Below are positions 1-9,786 of a stretch of DNA of 64,000 nt, piece after piece. Made by a program: the position numbers and the translations under genes. Numbering within the stretch: position 1 is the stretch's first letter; every line of letters starts with the position of its first letter. Under the pieces are notes generated by a model. It searched no databases. It saw only the letters and a program-made list of their open reading frames with translations, and was not told where the DNA came from. The stretch comes from Myrmaecium sp. VS I D KN 1. Lineage: Eukaryota > Ascomycota > Dothideomycetes > Valsariales > Valsariaceae. The stretch is from positions 930,001 to 994,000 of the forward strand of contig JADQAV010000008.1 in NCBI GenBank assembly GCA_019775845.1, given 5' to 3'.

Positions 1-2208
1 GGTCACCGCTTCGAACGGGTCCGTCCACTCCTCCGGCGGGGTGGCGGGGCCCACGCTCGCCGGCCGGGCCTCCACCACCGACACCAGCTGCCACACCGTC
101 TCGTACTCCTCGATCTGCATCAGCTTCGGCACCGTCACGTTGCCGCCGTACACGCCGGCGAGCTGGTGACGGGTGAGGTCGACGATCATGAGGTTCTCGG
201 CGCGCTCCTTGGAGGAGTTTAGGATCAGCTCGGCGTGCTCGCGTGTCACCCCGGCCGCCTTCTTGACCGTGCCCTTGATCGGTCGACAGGAGGCGACCGA
301 GGACCGGGTCCAGGAGATGAAGCGCTCCGGGGAGGAGGAGAGGATGGTCGCCCCGCCAAGCCGGACGTAGGCGGAGAACGGAGCCGGGTTGAGCGACTGC
401 AGGTGTCGGTACAGCGCCCAGGGCAGGTAGTGCTCTTCGCTGGACAGAGGGAGGAGCGTCGTCGTCTGGGCCGTCAGACAGAGTTCGTACGACAGACCGG
501 CGCGGATGTGGGACTGGCACTGCGCGATCGCATCGAGATACGCGGATTCCTCCGGACCGGTGGTTTCGGCCGAGGCGAGGTAGTGAGAGAGCAATTTGGA
601 TACGGCCCATTTCCAGATGCGCTTGTCAGCCAGGCTGGATTGGGCGAGGGTATATTCAAGGTCGGCGCATTCCGCGGGAGGAGTGAACCTCCACACCCGG
701 TGATCTTCCGAGATCACCGCGGAAGAAATCCGGTCAGCGGTTTGGTTCACCCATTGGGAGTCGTCGGCGCGGATGCTCTGGACGTATATCTTCTTGACCG
801 TGTGGTCGATGACGACGCTGCGATCGACGTACGCAAAGCAGATGTCCGGTCGGTTTTCCTCACCAGGTCCCACTAGTGTGGGATCGACATCAATGGTCTC
901 GAGACCGGCTTCATAGGAAATGTACCCCATGAGACCTCCCCAGAAGGGGGCGGACGCACCTTTCGGCATGTTTTGCGGCCGAAGGTGGCTCATGAGGTCT
1001 CGAATGTAATCCCAGGCGTCATCCACCCTCCACTCAAACACTTCCTTTCCGGCCCAGTAGTCTAGTTGAAGCTTGTCTCTCCCGGTGTAGTAGCACAGCT
1101 TATTAGACTTTCCCGGTTCCAACAGGCCGATGATGCTGTAGCGGCCGGTCTCCTCGTTGACAGGTTTCAGCTCGAAGTCGCTCTTGAGCCCGGATTCCAG
1201 CAACACCGCCTCGCCTTCGGGCACTTGCAAGAGGGTGCAGATGTCCGAAACATTGAGGCGACCGCTTCCACATGTTGCCACATGCACTGCTTGAATAGGC
1301 TGGTCTACAATCTCAGCATCCGCGCATCCAGCCAGGTAGTTCGCCAGCTTCCTTGGTGACTTGAACTCATGCTCCTTCCGATCGGACGAGTCCGAAGGCG
1401 ACCCTGTTTCCCTCTTGCGTTTCTTCGTGATTTGATCTCCTCCAAAGTGCGACATTCTCTCACGATCACTCGAGCGCCATCTCTTGTTGCTTTTCAACCA
1501 TGCCTGGGCGCATGCCCACCAGTTCTTGACGATTTTCGCACCTTCCTCATTCGTGCATATGGACTCGGGATGATACTGCACGCCATAGAACGGTTTGCTT
1601 TTATGTCGGACCGCCATCAAGATCGCGCCGTTCTCGAGGCTGGAGCAATCCCACGCGATCGGAAGCAGATTTGGACAAGACTCGCTCGGCTTCCACAGTT
1701 GCCGCGGGTGGGTCACCGATCGCTTCGTCTGGATGGAATGGCCGATGTTGGCGCACAACGAGTGGTACTGCGTCGCCTGGATCTGTTCGAGTTCTTGGAA
1801 GATGGAGTCACCGTTGTGGAGAACCTCCGTCACGATCCCGTGTCGTGGCTCCTTGAGCCGGTCGATCGTGGCACCGAAGGCAAGGGCCAGGCTTTGGAAT
1901 CCCAGACAGACGCCCAGGACCGGCACGACATGCTCATCGTCGAGCGTCCAGAGGTCTTGGATGAGGCCGACATCGGCCAGGTTGTCTGCTGTGCCGGGGC
2001 CCGGTCCAGCGATCACCGCATCCACGGCATGCTCGTGGAGATATTCAGCCAAGTCCGAACAGGGCTTGAGAAGCTCATCGATCTTCAACGTGACCACCTC
2101 GGCTCCCGTGACATCCTTGACGAGCGAGATGATGTTGTTGGAGAAGGAGTCGTACGCATCCAGGAAGAGGATACGGGGCGGCCGGCTCGAAGAGAGCAAA
2201 GGAGACAT
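1..2208 (-). CDS. pabaA: para-aminobenzoate synthase, fused PabA-PabB (3' part beyond window)
   Basis: The protein makes 4-amino-4-deoxychorismate from chorismate and glutamine, the branch to p-aminobenzoate and folate. A single open frame runs from the ATG at 2208 to the window edge, 736 codons with no stop, so the C-terminus is missing. Residues about 12-240 are a class I glutamine amidotransferase with the nucleophile motif VLGVCLGFQSLA (Cys about 101) and a YHPES motif holding the catalytic His and Glu. After a basic linker (KKRKRE), residues about 300 onward are the chorismate-binding half, with SSSPERFISW and the RPIKGTVKK motif. RPIKGT occurs in both PabB and TrpE; the amidotransferase-first fusion is the fungal PABA synthase arrangement, whereas fungal anthranilate synthase carries its amidotransferase on TrpC. 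No intron is needed in the visible part. The long 2209-3201 stretch upstream is its promoter. Confidence 0.93.
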   Translation of the reverse strand, partial: MSPLLSSSRPPRILFLDAYDSFSNNIISLVKDVTGAEVVTLKIDELLKPCSDLAEYLHEHAVDAVIAGPGPGTADNLADVGLIQDLWTLDDEHVVPVLGVCLGFQSLALAFGATIDRLKEPRHGIVTEVLHNGDSIFQELEQIQATQYHSLCANIGHSIQTKRSVTHPRQLWKPSESCPNLLPIAWDCSSLENGAILMAVRHKSKPFYGVQYHPESICTNEEGAKIVKNWWACAQAWLKSNKRWRSSDRERMSHFGGDQITKKRKRETGSPSDSSDRKEHEFKSPRKLANYLAGCADAEIVDQPIQAVHVATCGSGRLNVSDICTLLQVPEGEAVLLESGLKSDFELKPVNEETGRYSIIGLLEPGKSNKLCYYTGRDKLQLDYWAGKEVFEWRVDDAWDYIRDLMSHLRPQNMPKGASAPFWGGLMGYISYEAGLETIDVDPTLVGPGEENRPDICFAYVDRSVVIDHTVKKIYVQSIRADDSQWVNQTADRISSAVISEDHRVWRFTPPAECADLEYTLAQSSLADKRIWKWAVSKLLSHYLASAETTGPEESAYLDAIAQCQSHIRAGLSYELCLTAQTTTLLPLSSEEHYLPWALYRHLQSLNPAPFSAYVRLGGATILSSSPERFISWTRSSVASCRPIKGTVKKAAGVTREHAELILNSSKERAENLMIVDLTRHQLAGVYGGNVTVPKLMQIEEYETVWQLVSVVEARPASVGPATPPEEWTDPFEAVT

Positions 2209-3201
2209 GGACGGTTAACGACGGGTAAGTGAATGATAGAGACGCTGAACGCAAACAGGCAAACTGTCACCTCCTCCGGTGGAAGGATGACCGAAAGCAG
2301 CGATGATGACAGGAAACACAGAGAGTGAAAAGTGAGCGATAGAGAAACCCCCTTTCACAGATCTAAGAGATGGAGGAGCTACGAAAGAAGATGAGACAAG
2401 AGAAAAAGAGATGGACAGAGACAGATAAAATGATCACAGAGAAAAAGAGTCCGCGAGAATGCGAGGAGGCAAAGGCATGAGCCAGGGGCCGAGACTCCCA
2501 CCTCGAAAGGAATCCGTAAGCTGATAGGCTTACTAGATCCGACGACTATCCCCGGGTAAGAAAGGAATAGGATGCGTTGGTGATGGAAAAGAAGTGAGTG
2601 TTGTCTGACCAGCAAGGCGTCCGGGGGTGGCAGCAGCAGCAGTGTCTCAGTCACACTTTTAGGTCGTTAGTTACTTTATCGGTCGGCCAACGGCGAGGCG
2701 TAGGGGGGACGAACGGGGGCAAACGAAACGGATCTGCCCCTCCACGTTTTCTCTCCCTCCGAACAAAAATTCGACGTGGTGGTCTGTCAGGGTCCGCCAA
2801 AGGGGAAATGCAGGGTCCAGATCGCTCCCCTTTGCCCCGCCATTTCCCCGTGCTCTTCCGTTAGCGTGCGGATCGGGATGGTTGCCTGGGTGCCTGAGGA
2901 TGCATTTAGATGTCTGCCTCCTTTTCCTGGTCGAGTACAGGTAGGTGGGTTGATGTTACAAGGGGAGCTGAGGTGGCCGTAATTAGTGACAGTGCCGCTG
3001 TTTGGGCGATGCACATGACAGACAATGGCATTTGATGGTCTGGGACCAAGCTTCTTGAGACCTGTTGACAATAGCTGGGTGCGTGTTTTGACGTCCCGGG
3101 AGATTGTCAAAGAGAATTTATCATGTCATTACAATTTTATTACCGTCGAACCTTGGTATCATATGTATGCATCTATCGTGTACAACGAAAGCTTGATGAT
3201 T
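2209..3201. other. intergenic: pabaA upstream region and sec22 downstream region
   Basis: No supported gene. The 2.3-2.7 kb part is purine-rich on the plus strand (so pyrimidine-rich in the pabaA sense), as expected for a fungal 5' untranslated region and promoter. Open frames here are short and have no family resemblance. Confidence 0.6.
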
Positions 3202-4107
3202 TTAGAAGAAACGCCACCAGATGAAGACGATCATGATGAACGCCAGCCCTCCCACAGGTCCGTACTAAAGGGTGAATGTCAGCAGGCAACCTTCCATCAA
3301 TCACTCAAGACCTTTTCAACTCACCTGCTTGAGCAGCAACTCCCAATTGATCCGCACCGCCGCCTTGCGATACTTCCGGCTATCCTCCCTCAACCGTCCG
3401 CTCAACTCGCCCATCCGCTCCAGACTGTCGCCCCGGTACAACAGATCCTCGATGTTCTTCGTCATCACCTTCGTCACATCCTTCAGCTCATCGTTCAGCT
3501 TATCCAGATTCTGCGTCGCCCGCGCGTCCTGATACGTCTTCTTCGTGCGCTGGATGAAGGTGTCGAAGTCCAGGAAGGCGTAGGGGCGACAGTTGGCCGC
3601 CAGATACTGCTGGGAAGGGTACGTCGTCGTGAACTCCTGCTGGAGGTCGGAGAGGTAGGTGAAGGCGAGCTTGCGCGGGTAGGAGCGTTCGCAGATGCAG
3701 ATGAAGATGATGCCGTCCGGGTTGATCAGGTAGCTGCGGAGATCACGCCGTCAGCGACCTCGTCCAGCGGCCGGGTGCCAGCGCGCGGGACTTGTCTTAC
3801 TGTATGGTGTATTTGCCGCTCTCGATGCTGGCTTGCGGCTCCGAATTCCGGTTCAGTCGTCTTGTTATGGCCTTGACCTGGCCCTTGACCTCGTTGAGCT
3901 GTGCATCTTGCTACCGCCACCGTGATTTGTCAGCACACAGTCCGACCGCTGCGCTTCAAATGGCGTGGTGTTTTACCTGGTCCTCATCCACCGACGCGAC
4001 AAGAATTAAGCCTGTGAATTGCGGAGTTAGTGTTTCTGTGTCAATGGCCCCCTTTTCAAGGGAGATCTGGTACCGTCGAGTCTCCAGATTTGCGTGGACC
4101 GGATCAT
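3202..4107 (-). CDS. sec22: R-SNARE Sec22, ER-Golgi vesicle fusion
   Basis: Sec22 is a tail-anchored R-SNARE that works in ER-Golgi transport in both directions. Five exons, read on the minus strand: 4107-4074, 4011-3977, 3898-3801, 3733-3325 and 3264-3202, giving 212 residues. The N-terminus (MIRSTQIWRLDG, then LILVASVDEDQ) matches the longin domain of the family, which runs to about residue 115. The R-SNARE helix contains DLLYRGDSLERM with the zero-layer arginine. The last exon encodes the membrane anchor (GLAFIMIVFIWWRFF). All four introns keep frame and are 37-77 nt long. The first exon is only 34 nt. The gene shares a 693-bp divergent promoter with the ASXH gene. Length and domain order are normal for fungal Sec22. 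Confidence 0.93.
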
Positions 4108-4800
4108 TGTGTTGAAAAGTGCTCGCTGAAGAGAGAGCCTTGGTCGACCAGCGCCCGAATGTGAAAGAGTGAAGGAAGTTGGTGAGAATGTAGTAACGTG
4201 TTACGATCCGGAGTGCGGTGATAGGGCTGGCCTTGGAATGACCAAGGAGCTTTGACCTCCGACTCGCCGACCATCGAGGTCTTGCCGAACATTCGCCGAC
4301 CTATAAGCTGTTGCGTGAAGCTATTCTACTGGTCAGAAACTACATGAATTAGATACTTCACTTCGATATTATATATGTGACTGACCAGCTAGGAATATAT
4401 CAGACCTCCTCAACCCAAAAAATACTTGTTTCAAAGTCATCCGAGGGTTTCAGTCCTACTGTCGGTCAGTTTCGCCTAGTCGAAAGCCCTTCCTATTACA
4501 GTCGCATCTCTACGTCTTCATCATATTTATCCCCGTCTCTGCTCTTGAAGACTAAACCAGCCAACTGCTCTTTCACGCCAACCCATACTACATCACACAT
4601 CACACCAGGACAATATTCGCCCACTTGCTGTGTTAACCCGCCTGTGGCAAGCCAGCCAACCGCGCCGGTCACAGCCTTGCCAACCCACTCAAATATCCCA
4701 TCTTAGCACATAAGATCTACTCATTGGCAGTCACTCGCGTCACAATTGGACTGAAAACAGTACTCCGTCATCTAAACTCTCCCTTAACGCATCGCCAAAG
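4108..4800. promoter_or_regulatory. divergent intergenic region, sec22 (-) / ASXH gene (+)
   Basis: This 693-bp region lies between two divergent start codons and so should hold both promoters. It is AT-richer than the flanking genes, and the part next to the plus-strand gene is CA/CT-rich. No conserved open frame is seen. Confidence 0.5.
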
Positions 4801-5649
4801 ATGTGTCCGACCGCGATCGAAGACACAATCCCGGTCGAAATCACATCATCTCCACCTTTCGGACCGAAGTCCCCCTTGCCTTCATCTGAGGCTACGAGAC
4901 CCATCTTCATCCTATCCTCACCTGAAAAAACGCCTGCCCCTGCACCGACGAAAGAAGCGACCCCTCAACCGTCATCCGAGGAAGCAAAGCCTGCAGAAGC
5001 TGCGGAGACCATTCCTAGCAAGCCGCAATCCAAGGGTCGCAAAACACCGGCCAAACGACCGCCAAAAGAGCCTGTAGCAACACCGGTTTCCACCCGACCC
5101 AGCCGGAAGCGTCAAGCCCCAGCGCGATTTGTGGATGAGATCGCTGTGCCCGAGAAGCAGTCAGTCAAAAGGACGAAGCGTGGGGGCAAGGAGGCGAAGT
5201 GGGATCCGGAAACCGTCCTGAGCAGCCAAAAGTCTCCGCTAGTCAATGCGGATCTGCTGGTATAGTACCAAGTTCCCCATGCCCAACTGACCCTGAAGCT
5301 AACTGTCTATTAGGGTATGCTGTCTCTCCCCGACGCATGGGACTGCCTAGACTGGAAGGAAAAGGCCGAGCTCTTACAGATGCTACCAAAGCACTACCGG
5401 AAGTCCGCGAACCCGCACATGAACCCGCTCCAGCACGCCCTGAAGAGCAGCGTGGCGTTCGCCAAGTCCGTGAGGATGTTTCAAGAGGACTTGAAAGAAG
5501 GGTACCGCGACCCGGAGTGGATTCGGCAGGCCGATGAGGCGTCGGAGATGAACGCCCGGGGCGAGTTTGACGATTTGGATCAGGATGTGAGAGAGGAGTG
5601 GTTGGCGTTCAAGGCGAAGGAGACTGCTGGGGTCGCTGATGGGGTGTGA
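4801..5649 (+). CDS. ASXH/DEUBAD-domain nuclear protein
   Basis: The protein is 264 residues in two exons, 4801-5259 and 5314-5649, with a 54-nt intron carrying a GCTAAC branch site and ending TAG. The first about 105 residues are low-complexity, rich in Pro, Ser, Lys and Glu. A basic stretch follows (RPSRKRQAPARF, KRTKRGGK) that could be a nuclear localisation signal. The C-terminal half, from WDPETVLSSQKSPLVNADLL through LSLPDAWDCLDWKEKAELL and LPKH, is the Asx-homology (ASXH/DEUBAD) fold found in fungal chromatin-associated proteins. In animals the ASX proteins activate the BAP1 deubiquitinase through this domain. Whether the fungal proteins bind a deubiquitinase is not shown by the sequence. 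The family assignment is confident; the role is inference. Confidence 0.82.
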
Positions 5650-5829
5650 CAGGAGACTTATTCATGACGATTTAGGATCGGTAGGGGAGACCGACGGCAA
5701 GAGGCTGGATAACCTACATCTGGGCTTTACATTCACTCATAAAGCCCGCGGTCCGCATCTTCAGTACATCATCTCCTCCGCTCCAGTACGCTGTCCACGT
5801 ATCCCCGGCATCAGTCCTACCCGATGCGC

Positions 5830-6051
5830 TCAACCACCTTCAAAAGCCCACTTCGACAGCGGCAGCGGCCTATTGGCCGAAGAAAAGCCCTTCTCCTTCC
5901 AGTATCCCTCCGCCGCATCCTCGATCTTCACCGGCAACTTCGCGGTCGAACACTTCTCGGATTCACCTCTGAGGCAGCGCGCCGTGGCCTTTCCTAGAAA
6001 TACCGAAGACTCACTCCGACGTGACGACATCTGGGATGCACGGGCCACCAT
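5830..6051 (-). CDS. possible small protein, unrecognised
   Basis: This is a 73-residue frame starting with ATG. Its second half (CSTAKLPVKIEDAAEGYWKE onward) has a protein-like composition and codon use similar to neighbouring genes. I recognise no family. It could be the last exon of an unspliced gene, a decayed fragment, or chance. Confidence 0.2.
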   Translation of the reverse strand: MVARASQMSSRRSESSVFLGKATARCLRGESEKCSTAKLPVKIEDAAEGYWKEKGFSSANRPLPLSKWAFEGG

Positions 6052-6129
6052 AGGTGCTACTTAGAAGGTCCGCTTTATACACAGAGGATAGGGAGCAATG
6101 TAATGGGAGTGTAATCTAGGTACAAGTGG

Positions 6130-6180
6130 GGGTTCGAAATGCAACACGAAACAGCGTAGGTGTGGTTGGATTTCGAACCC
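6130..6180. repeat. 11-bp perfect inverted repeat (hairpin-forming)
   Basis: GGGTTCGAAAT at 6130-6140 is repeated as its reverse complement at 6170-6180, with a 29-nt spacer whose edges extend the pairing imperfectly (CAAC near the left arm, GTTG near the right). It sits between two convergent genes. Confidence 0.7.
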
Positions 6181-6351
6181 TTACTGCCCGATGATGGGAA
6201 ATGTCAATGAAGCTGAGATCCAAAAGATATGGAAAAGAGCAGATAGAGATTCGCTATGATCTAGACTTCATGTAGCCAGACTGACTTTTTGGGGAACCCA
6301 GCAACGGCCATTTTATGGGGTTCATTCAGCAACCGTCCTCACGCGACCTGA

Positions 6352-7457
6352 CTAGACGTCCCTTATGACCTTGAAAGGACCCTCCTTAATTTGAGGTCCT
6401 CCTTCCCATGGGACATGTACGTTGAATTTCGGAATATGATCAACCCGATATAAGGGTGCCAAGATCTTGGCCTCGGCGTTCTTGATGAAGTTGTCGTTGT
6501 TCTGGATGATTAACTCAAGGTGTCTCAGTCCCTTCATATCCTTGATGATCCGCCACGTATCCTCCCACGTAGCTTCGTCGTAGGGAGGGTACAGGATGGT
6601 ATCAAAGAGGATCAGCCGTTGGGATAAATCATCGTAGATGGGCCAGGTGAAACACCATGTGATTTCCAAAGAGCGAATGGCTTGGAAACGCTGAGGTAGC
6701 GTGGTCGCGGCTAGGTAACGGAGGCAGTCGAGGTCTGCGAACGCAAAAGTGTTTAACGTATAAAGGATAGACACGGCCTCAGAATAGCTATGCGGACGTT
6801 AGCAATGCCGGACAACCATATAGAAGCCGAGGCATGTGAAGCAGGGGTATTGAAATAGACAAAGGGAACCAACATTCGGCGGCATGTCAAGAGGAGAGGG
6901 AGAAGAAGATCTCCCTGAGATTTGGCCCTGTAATGACTGTGGCCTTTCCAAATGCCGTCCTCGTCTAAGTTCGCGTAGCAGCTGTCACCTTCAGGGTGCT
7001 CCAGATACTGAGGCACACTGCAAGGCATACGCTCCGGGTTCTTGCAGCGAAGGTGACCCAATCTGTACTTTTTTCGAAAGATGTGATACTTGGCGCCGCC
7101 GCCCAACACCGCCTTCCATATCATCTCCCGAAGCTCGAGCGGAAGTTTGAAGAGGCCGGACGCGAGCTGATCCAGACTGACTTGGGGGCTCTCCGAGCTG
7201 GCAGAAGGCGAGCTCTCCGAGTTGGCAGAAGGCGGGCTCTCCGAGTTGGCAGAGGGTGGAAGAGGAATGGTTAGAGCTCGCTTGCGCTTCACGAGCGGCT
7301 TGGGGGCGAAGAGTTGCTGACGCTGGAAGCGCCTCCTGTCTTCGGGCTCCCATCGAGAGCGTCCCGTACCGCCAGGGCAGAAACAGAGGCCGAAGCAGAC
7401 GTAGACGCAAAGGCACGGCCCGCACAGAACACTATACAGGACGCTGCTGACTTTCAT
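6352..7457 (-). CDS. DUF7730-domain protein, fungal family of unknown function
   Basis: Two exons, 7457-6874 and 6787-6352, give 339 residues. The 86-nt intron starts GTTGGT and ends CATAG. Splicing rebuilds CRRIYSEAVSILYTLNTFAF, the hallmark of the family, and changes the reading frame correctly. The N-terminus is hydrophobic and Cys-rich (residues 1-30), possibly a membrane or signal-like segment. Next comes KRKRALTIPLPP, which often precedes the domain in this family. Residues about 105-339 form the domain: an F-box-like LPLELREMIWKAVLGG, then LLLTCRRIYSEA and a C-terminal alpha/beta part. Residues about 68-92 are a three-copy Ser/Glu/Pro repeat encoded by a 24-bp tandem repeat at about 7182-7260. 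These proteins are numerous in Eurotiales; no function is known. Confidence 0.8.
7182..7260. repeat. coding 24-bp tandem repeat, about 3 copies
   Basis: The unit is approximately GGCGGGCTCTCCGAGTTGGC plus four bases, repeated with few changes inside exon 1 of the DUF7730 gene. It encodes a PPSANSES-like octapeptide on the minus strand. Because 24 is a multiple of 3, copy-number change would keep frame. Confidence 0.7.
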
Positions 7458-8240
7458 GGCTGGGAGAGACGCTTGCTTGTGACGCTGGTGGTAGAGAATG
7501 GAAGGCAGAGATGCTGCTGCCGCTGCCGCTGCCGCTGCCGATAATAATGGCGGGGATCGTGCGGGTGGTCAGGCGACAATGGTAGTTCTGAAGAGGCCGC
7601 AAGCCTTGGGCGATGTAAGGCTTCAACCGTTCATTCTTACTGCGGTAATGATAATATACGATAACGTTGTGGAGATGACGGATTGTTCAAAGACAGGAAA
7701 AGAGTGCAGAAAGACGAGGAGCGCGAACGGAAGGATATATCGTTATTCTATTGCGGTCAAGGCCGAAGCTGTACGGACTCAGACAGAGCCAATGTATGTA
7801 GTTAACGCACGTAGAAGTACGGGGAGGTTGAGGAGCATCTGAGGGGATCTTGGCACCAATATAGTAACTCAGTGTGGTGGATTGATGATACGGGACAGAA
7901 GTTCTGAGGTTGAATACTATTTAGTAGTAGTAGTACTGCCACCGATAAAGACTACTAAAAGGTACTAAGTTGAAGTTACCTGTACCTTCCGGTGGGGCGG
8001 TCGAGGTCCAAGGACCCTCGCCGTGGCGGTGACGTCGGTTGGGCTTCCACCCGCCAGCCCGCCGCTATGTTCATGGAGCCGTACTTGCGCCAGGGCAACC
8101 CTTACCGCACCTCCCCTCAAACAATCCCCAAACACGAACCGAACCTCCTTGCTCTCTCCCTCCCTTCCGCTCCGTTTTATGACTTTCGGCAATCCTTCCC
8201 ACCTCTAGGAACCTCTCAACCCTCATTATCTCCTAGCGAC
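7458..8240. promoter_or_regulatory. divergent intergenic region, DUF7730 gene (-) / mso1 (+)
   Basis: This 783-bp region holds both promoters. It contains a GCTGCC-type hexamer repeat at 7517-7540 and a CT-rich tract at about 8105-8200 just before the mso1 start, typical of fungal promoters. No gene is supported. Confidence 0.5.
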
Positions 8241-9071
8241 ATGTCTTCATACTTGTCGTCGCTCTTGACGACGACCACCTCACGTTACAATTCGCTCCGG
8301 CGAACACTCCTGGACAATGAGGCGGACGGCGACACCGAAGACGACTCTCATATCTCTCGCGTTCTCCGCGCTTACTATACTGAAAAAGGACGTCCTTTTC
8401 CGCCGTGGCTGCCCCCGGATCCGAAAGCGCCACAGTCCGCACCCGTCCAGTTCGTCTCTTCGAGCGGTAGACAGCCTGCGCAAACGGTCTCTGGACGCGG
8501 AGGAGGTCTGAGTGACCTATGGGATTCGCCACAACAAACGCAGTCCCCGGAACCTATGTCTCTTCGCCGACCAGGTCAAGGCCGGGGAGCGGGACGGGGG
8601 GTTCAGGGGCGCCCGGGGATAGTGGATTCCTACAGCGCTGGAGAACAAGCACCTCCTGGGCGACCCTTGCCAAGCCAAAAATTAGGCAGCTATCAGAGCC
8701 AGCTGGCATCCGGTGGACACGGAGCTGCTCCATCTCCTCCTCCCTCCAGCGGCTCGGGAGCTACGGCACAAGAGAGATTGAAGGCACGCTTATGGGGATC
8801 AGGGCGGTCTACCAGCCCAGCACCAAGTACAGCGTCTAGCGCAAGCCCAGCTCAAAGCCCCGGGTTGAGCCAAGTTGGGTCTCGCAATCCGTATGAGCGT
8901 TCTACTGCAACTCCGCCATATCCGGATGACCGAAGAGGCTATTCGAACGCGACTCCTGCACCTTACCCATCCAATGCCGGTTATGGCTCATCAGCCGGAA
9001 GCTATAGCGGTTCGCGGCCTCCGGTTGGTCGAGAACGTATAGGACTTCCGAATGGCCCACGACCGAGGTGA
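8241..9071 (+). CDS. mso1: Mso1-like Sec1-binding protein, exocytosis
   Basis: The protein is 276 residues in one exon. I chose the ATG at 8241 because the conserved domain begins directly there. Residues about 1-60 (SSYLSSLLTTTTSRYNSLRR, then DGDTEDDSHI and YYTEKGRPFPPWLPPDP) match the Sec1-binding region of Mso1. In yeast Mso1 binds the SM protein Sec1 and helps SNARE assembly and vesicle fusion at the plasma membrane. The rest is low-complexity, rich in Ser, Pro, Gly and Gln, and ends in RGG-like and PRPR sequence; such poorly conserved tails are usual. The open frame extends upstream of 8241 without a stop, but that part does not look conserved. Confidence 0.8.
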   Translation: MSSYLSSLLTTTTSRYNSLRRTLLDNEADGDTEDDSHISRVLRAYYTEKGRPFPPWLPPDPKAPQSAPVQFVSSSGRQPAQTVSGRGGGLSDLWDSPQQTQSPEPMSLRRPGQGRGAGRGVQGRPGIVDSYSAGEQAPPGRPLPSQKLGSYQSQLASGGHGAAPSPPPSSGSGATAQERLKARLWGSGRSTSPAPSTASSASPAQSPGLSQVGSRNPYERSTATPPYPDDRRGYSNATPAPYPSNAGYGSSAGSYSGSRPPVGRERIGLPNGPRPR

Positions 9072-9786
9072 AGACGTAGGATATGGAAACCCCGATATCC
9101 TTTCAGATCACCCGTGTGGCTCAGCTTCTTGTTTCCGAAGCTTCGACTCAGTGGGATGGGCTTCCACGCAGTCAGCTTGCTGTTGTCAGTCCTGCAGTTT
9201 CAGTGCATCATTATACCCTGGGACGCTCTCAGCCTTTGAACAGCCGCGCTCTTCTTACGGGATGGCTTCCATGTGCGCTCTTCTCACGGGATGGCTTCCA
9301 TGCGCGCTCTTCTTACGGGATGGCTTCCATGCGAAAGGCGCAATAACATTTCCAAACACCTGTATTATACCTAGCAATATTAGCGAGTTGGCTTCTAGTC
9401 CCATTCCATCCCGCTATCTGCGTAAACTTCGCGAAGTGACCTGTTCCAAACGTCTGAATTTGGGTGCCGGGGGTGCCAACGCCATGCCACCATCCCGATG
9501 CCCGGATGGCTATCAGGCTTGGCAGAAGCTTCAGCCACACACGCCACACAACCCCACGTGTAGTTCGTCGTCATACTGCCCCCGCCACCTGTGCATTCGG
9601 TTGCCTTACTCCGGACTTGCTCGACATCCCGTCAACCGGACTTTAAACTCTGGAGCACAAACCTCCATACTCCCACCTGCTGCTCAGATATGAACACCTC
9701 TATAGCTCTCTCCGATCGCTCTTCAACAATAACCTAACTTCCTCCAATCCCGTCCATATCTCCTCGTCCCTCCGAACCCTGTCGTC
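9072..9786. other. intergenic: mso1 3' region, tandem repeat, gyp7 promoter
   Basis: The region contains three copies of a 29-bp direct repeat (9246-9332, listed separately) and a CT-rich tract just upstream of the gyp7 start. No further gene is seen. Confidence 0.5.
9246..9332. repeat. 29-bp tandem repeat, 3 copies
   Basis: Copies at 9246-9274, 9275-9303 and 9304-9332 begin GCGCTCTTCT and end GGCTTCCATG plus one base. They differ at only two or three positions (T/C within TTCTTACG, and the last base). Confidence 0.9.

Larger units (their letters stand above)
5650..6351. other. convergent intergenic region with an inverted repeat
   Basis: The region lies between the 3' ends of the ASXH gene (+) and the DUF7730 gene (-). 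It holds a perfect 11-bp inverted repeat (6130-6140 / 6170-6180, listed separately) and a weak small open frame on the minus strand (5830-6051, listed separately). Confidence 0.5.

Noticed and set aside
1369-2232. Long plus-strand open frame (287 codons) opposite pabaA
   Set aside because: It is the antisense shadow of the GC-rich amidotransferase coding sequence; the minus-strand frame carries all the conserved motifs.
6120-6185. Possible tRNA pair suggested by two GGTTCGAAAT strings on opposite strands
   Set aside because: The strings are the two arms of an inverted repeat; neither is accompanied by an A box or a cloverleaf.
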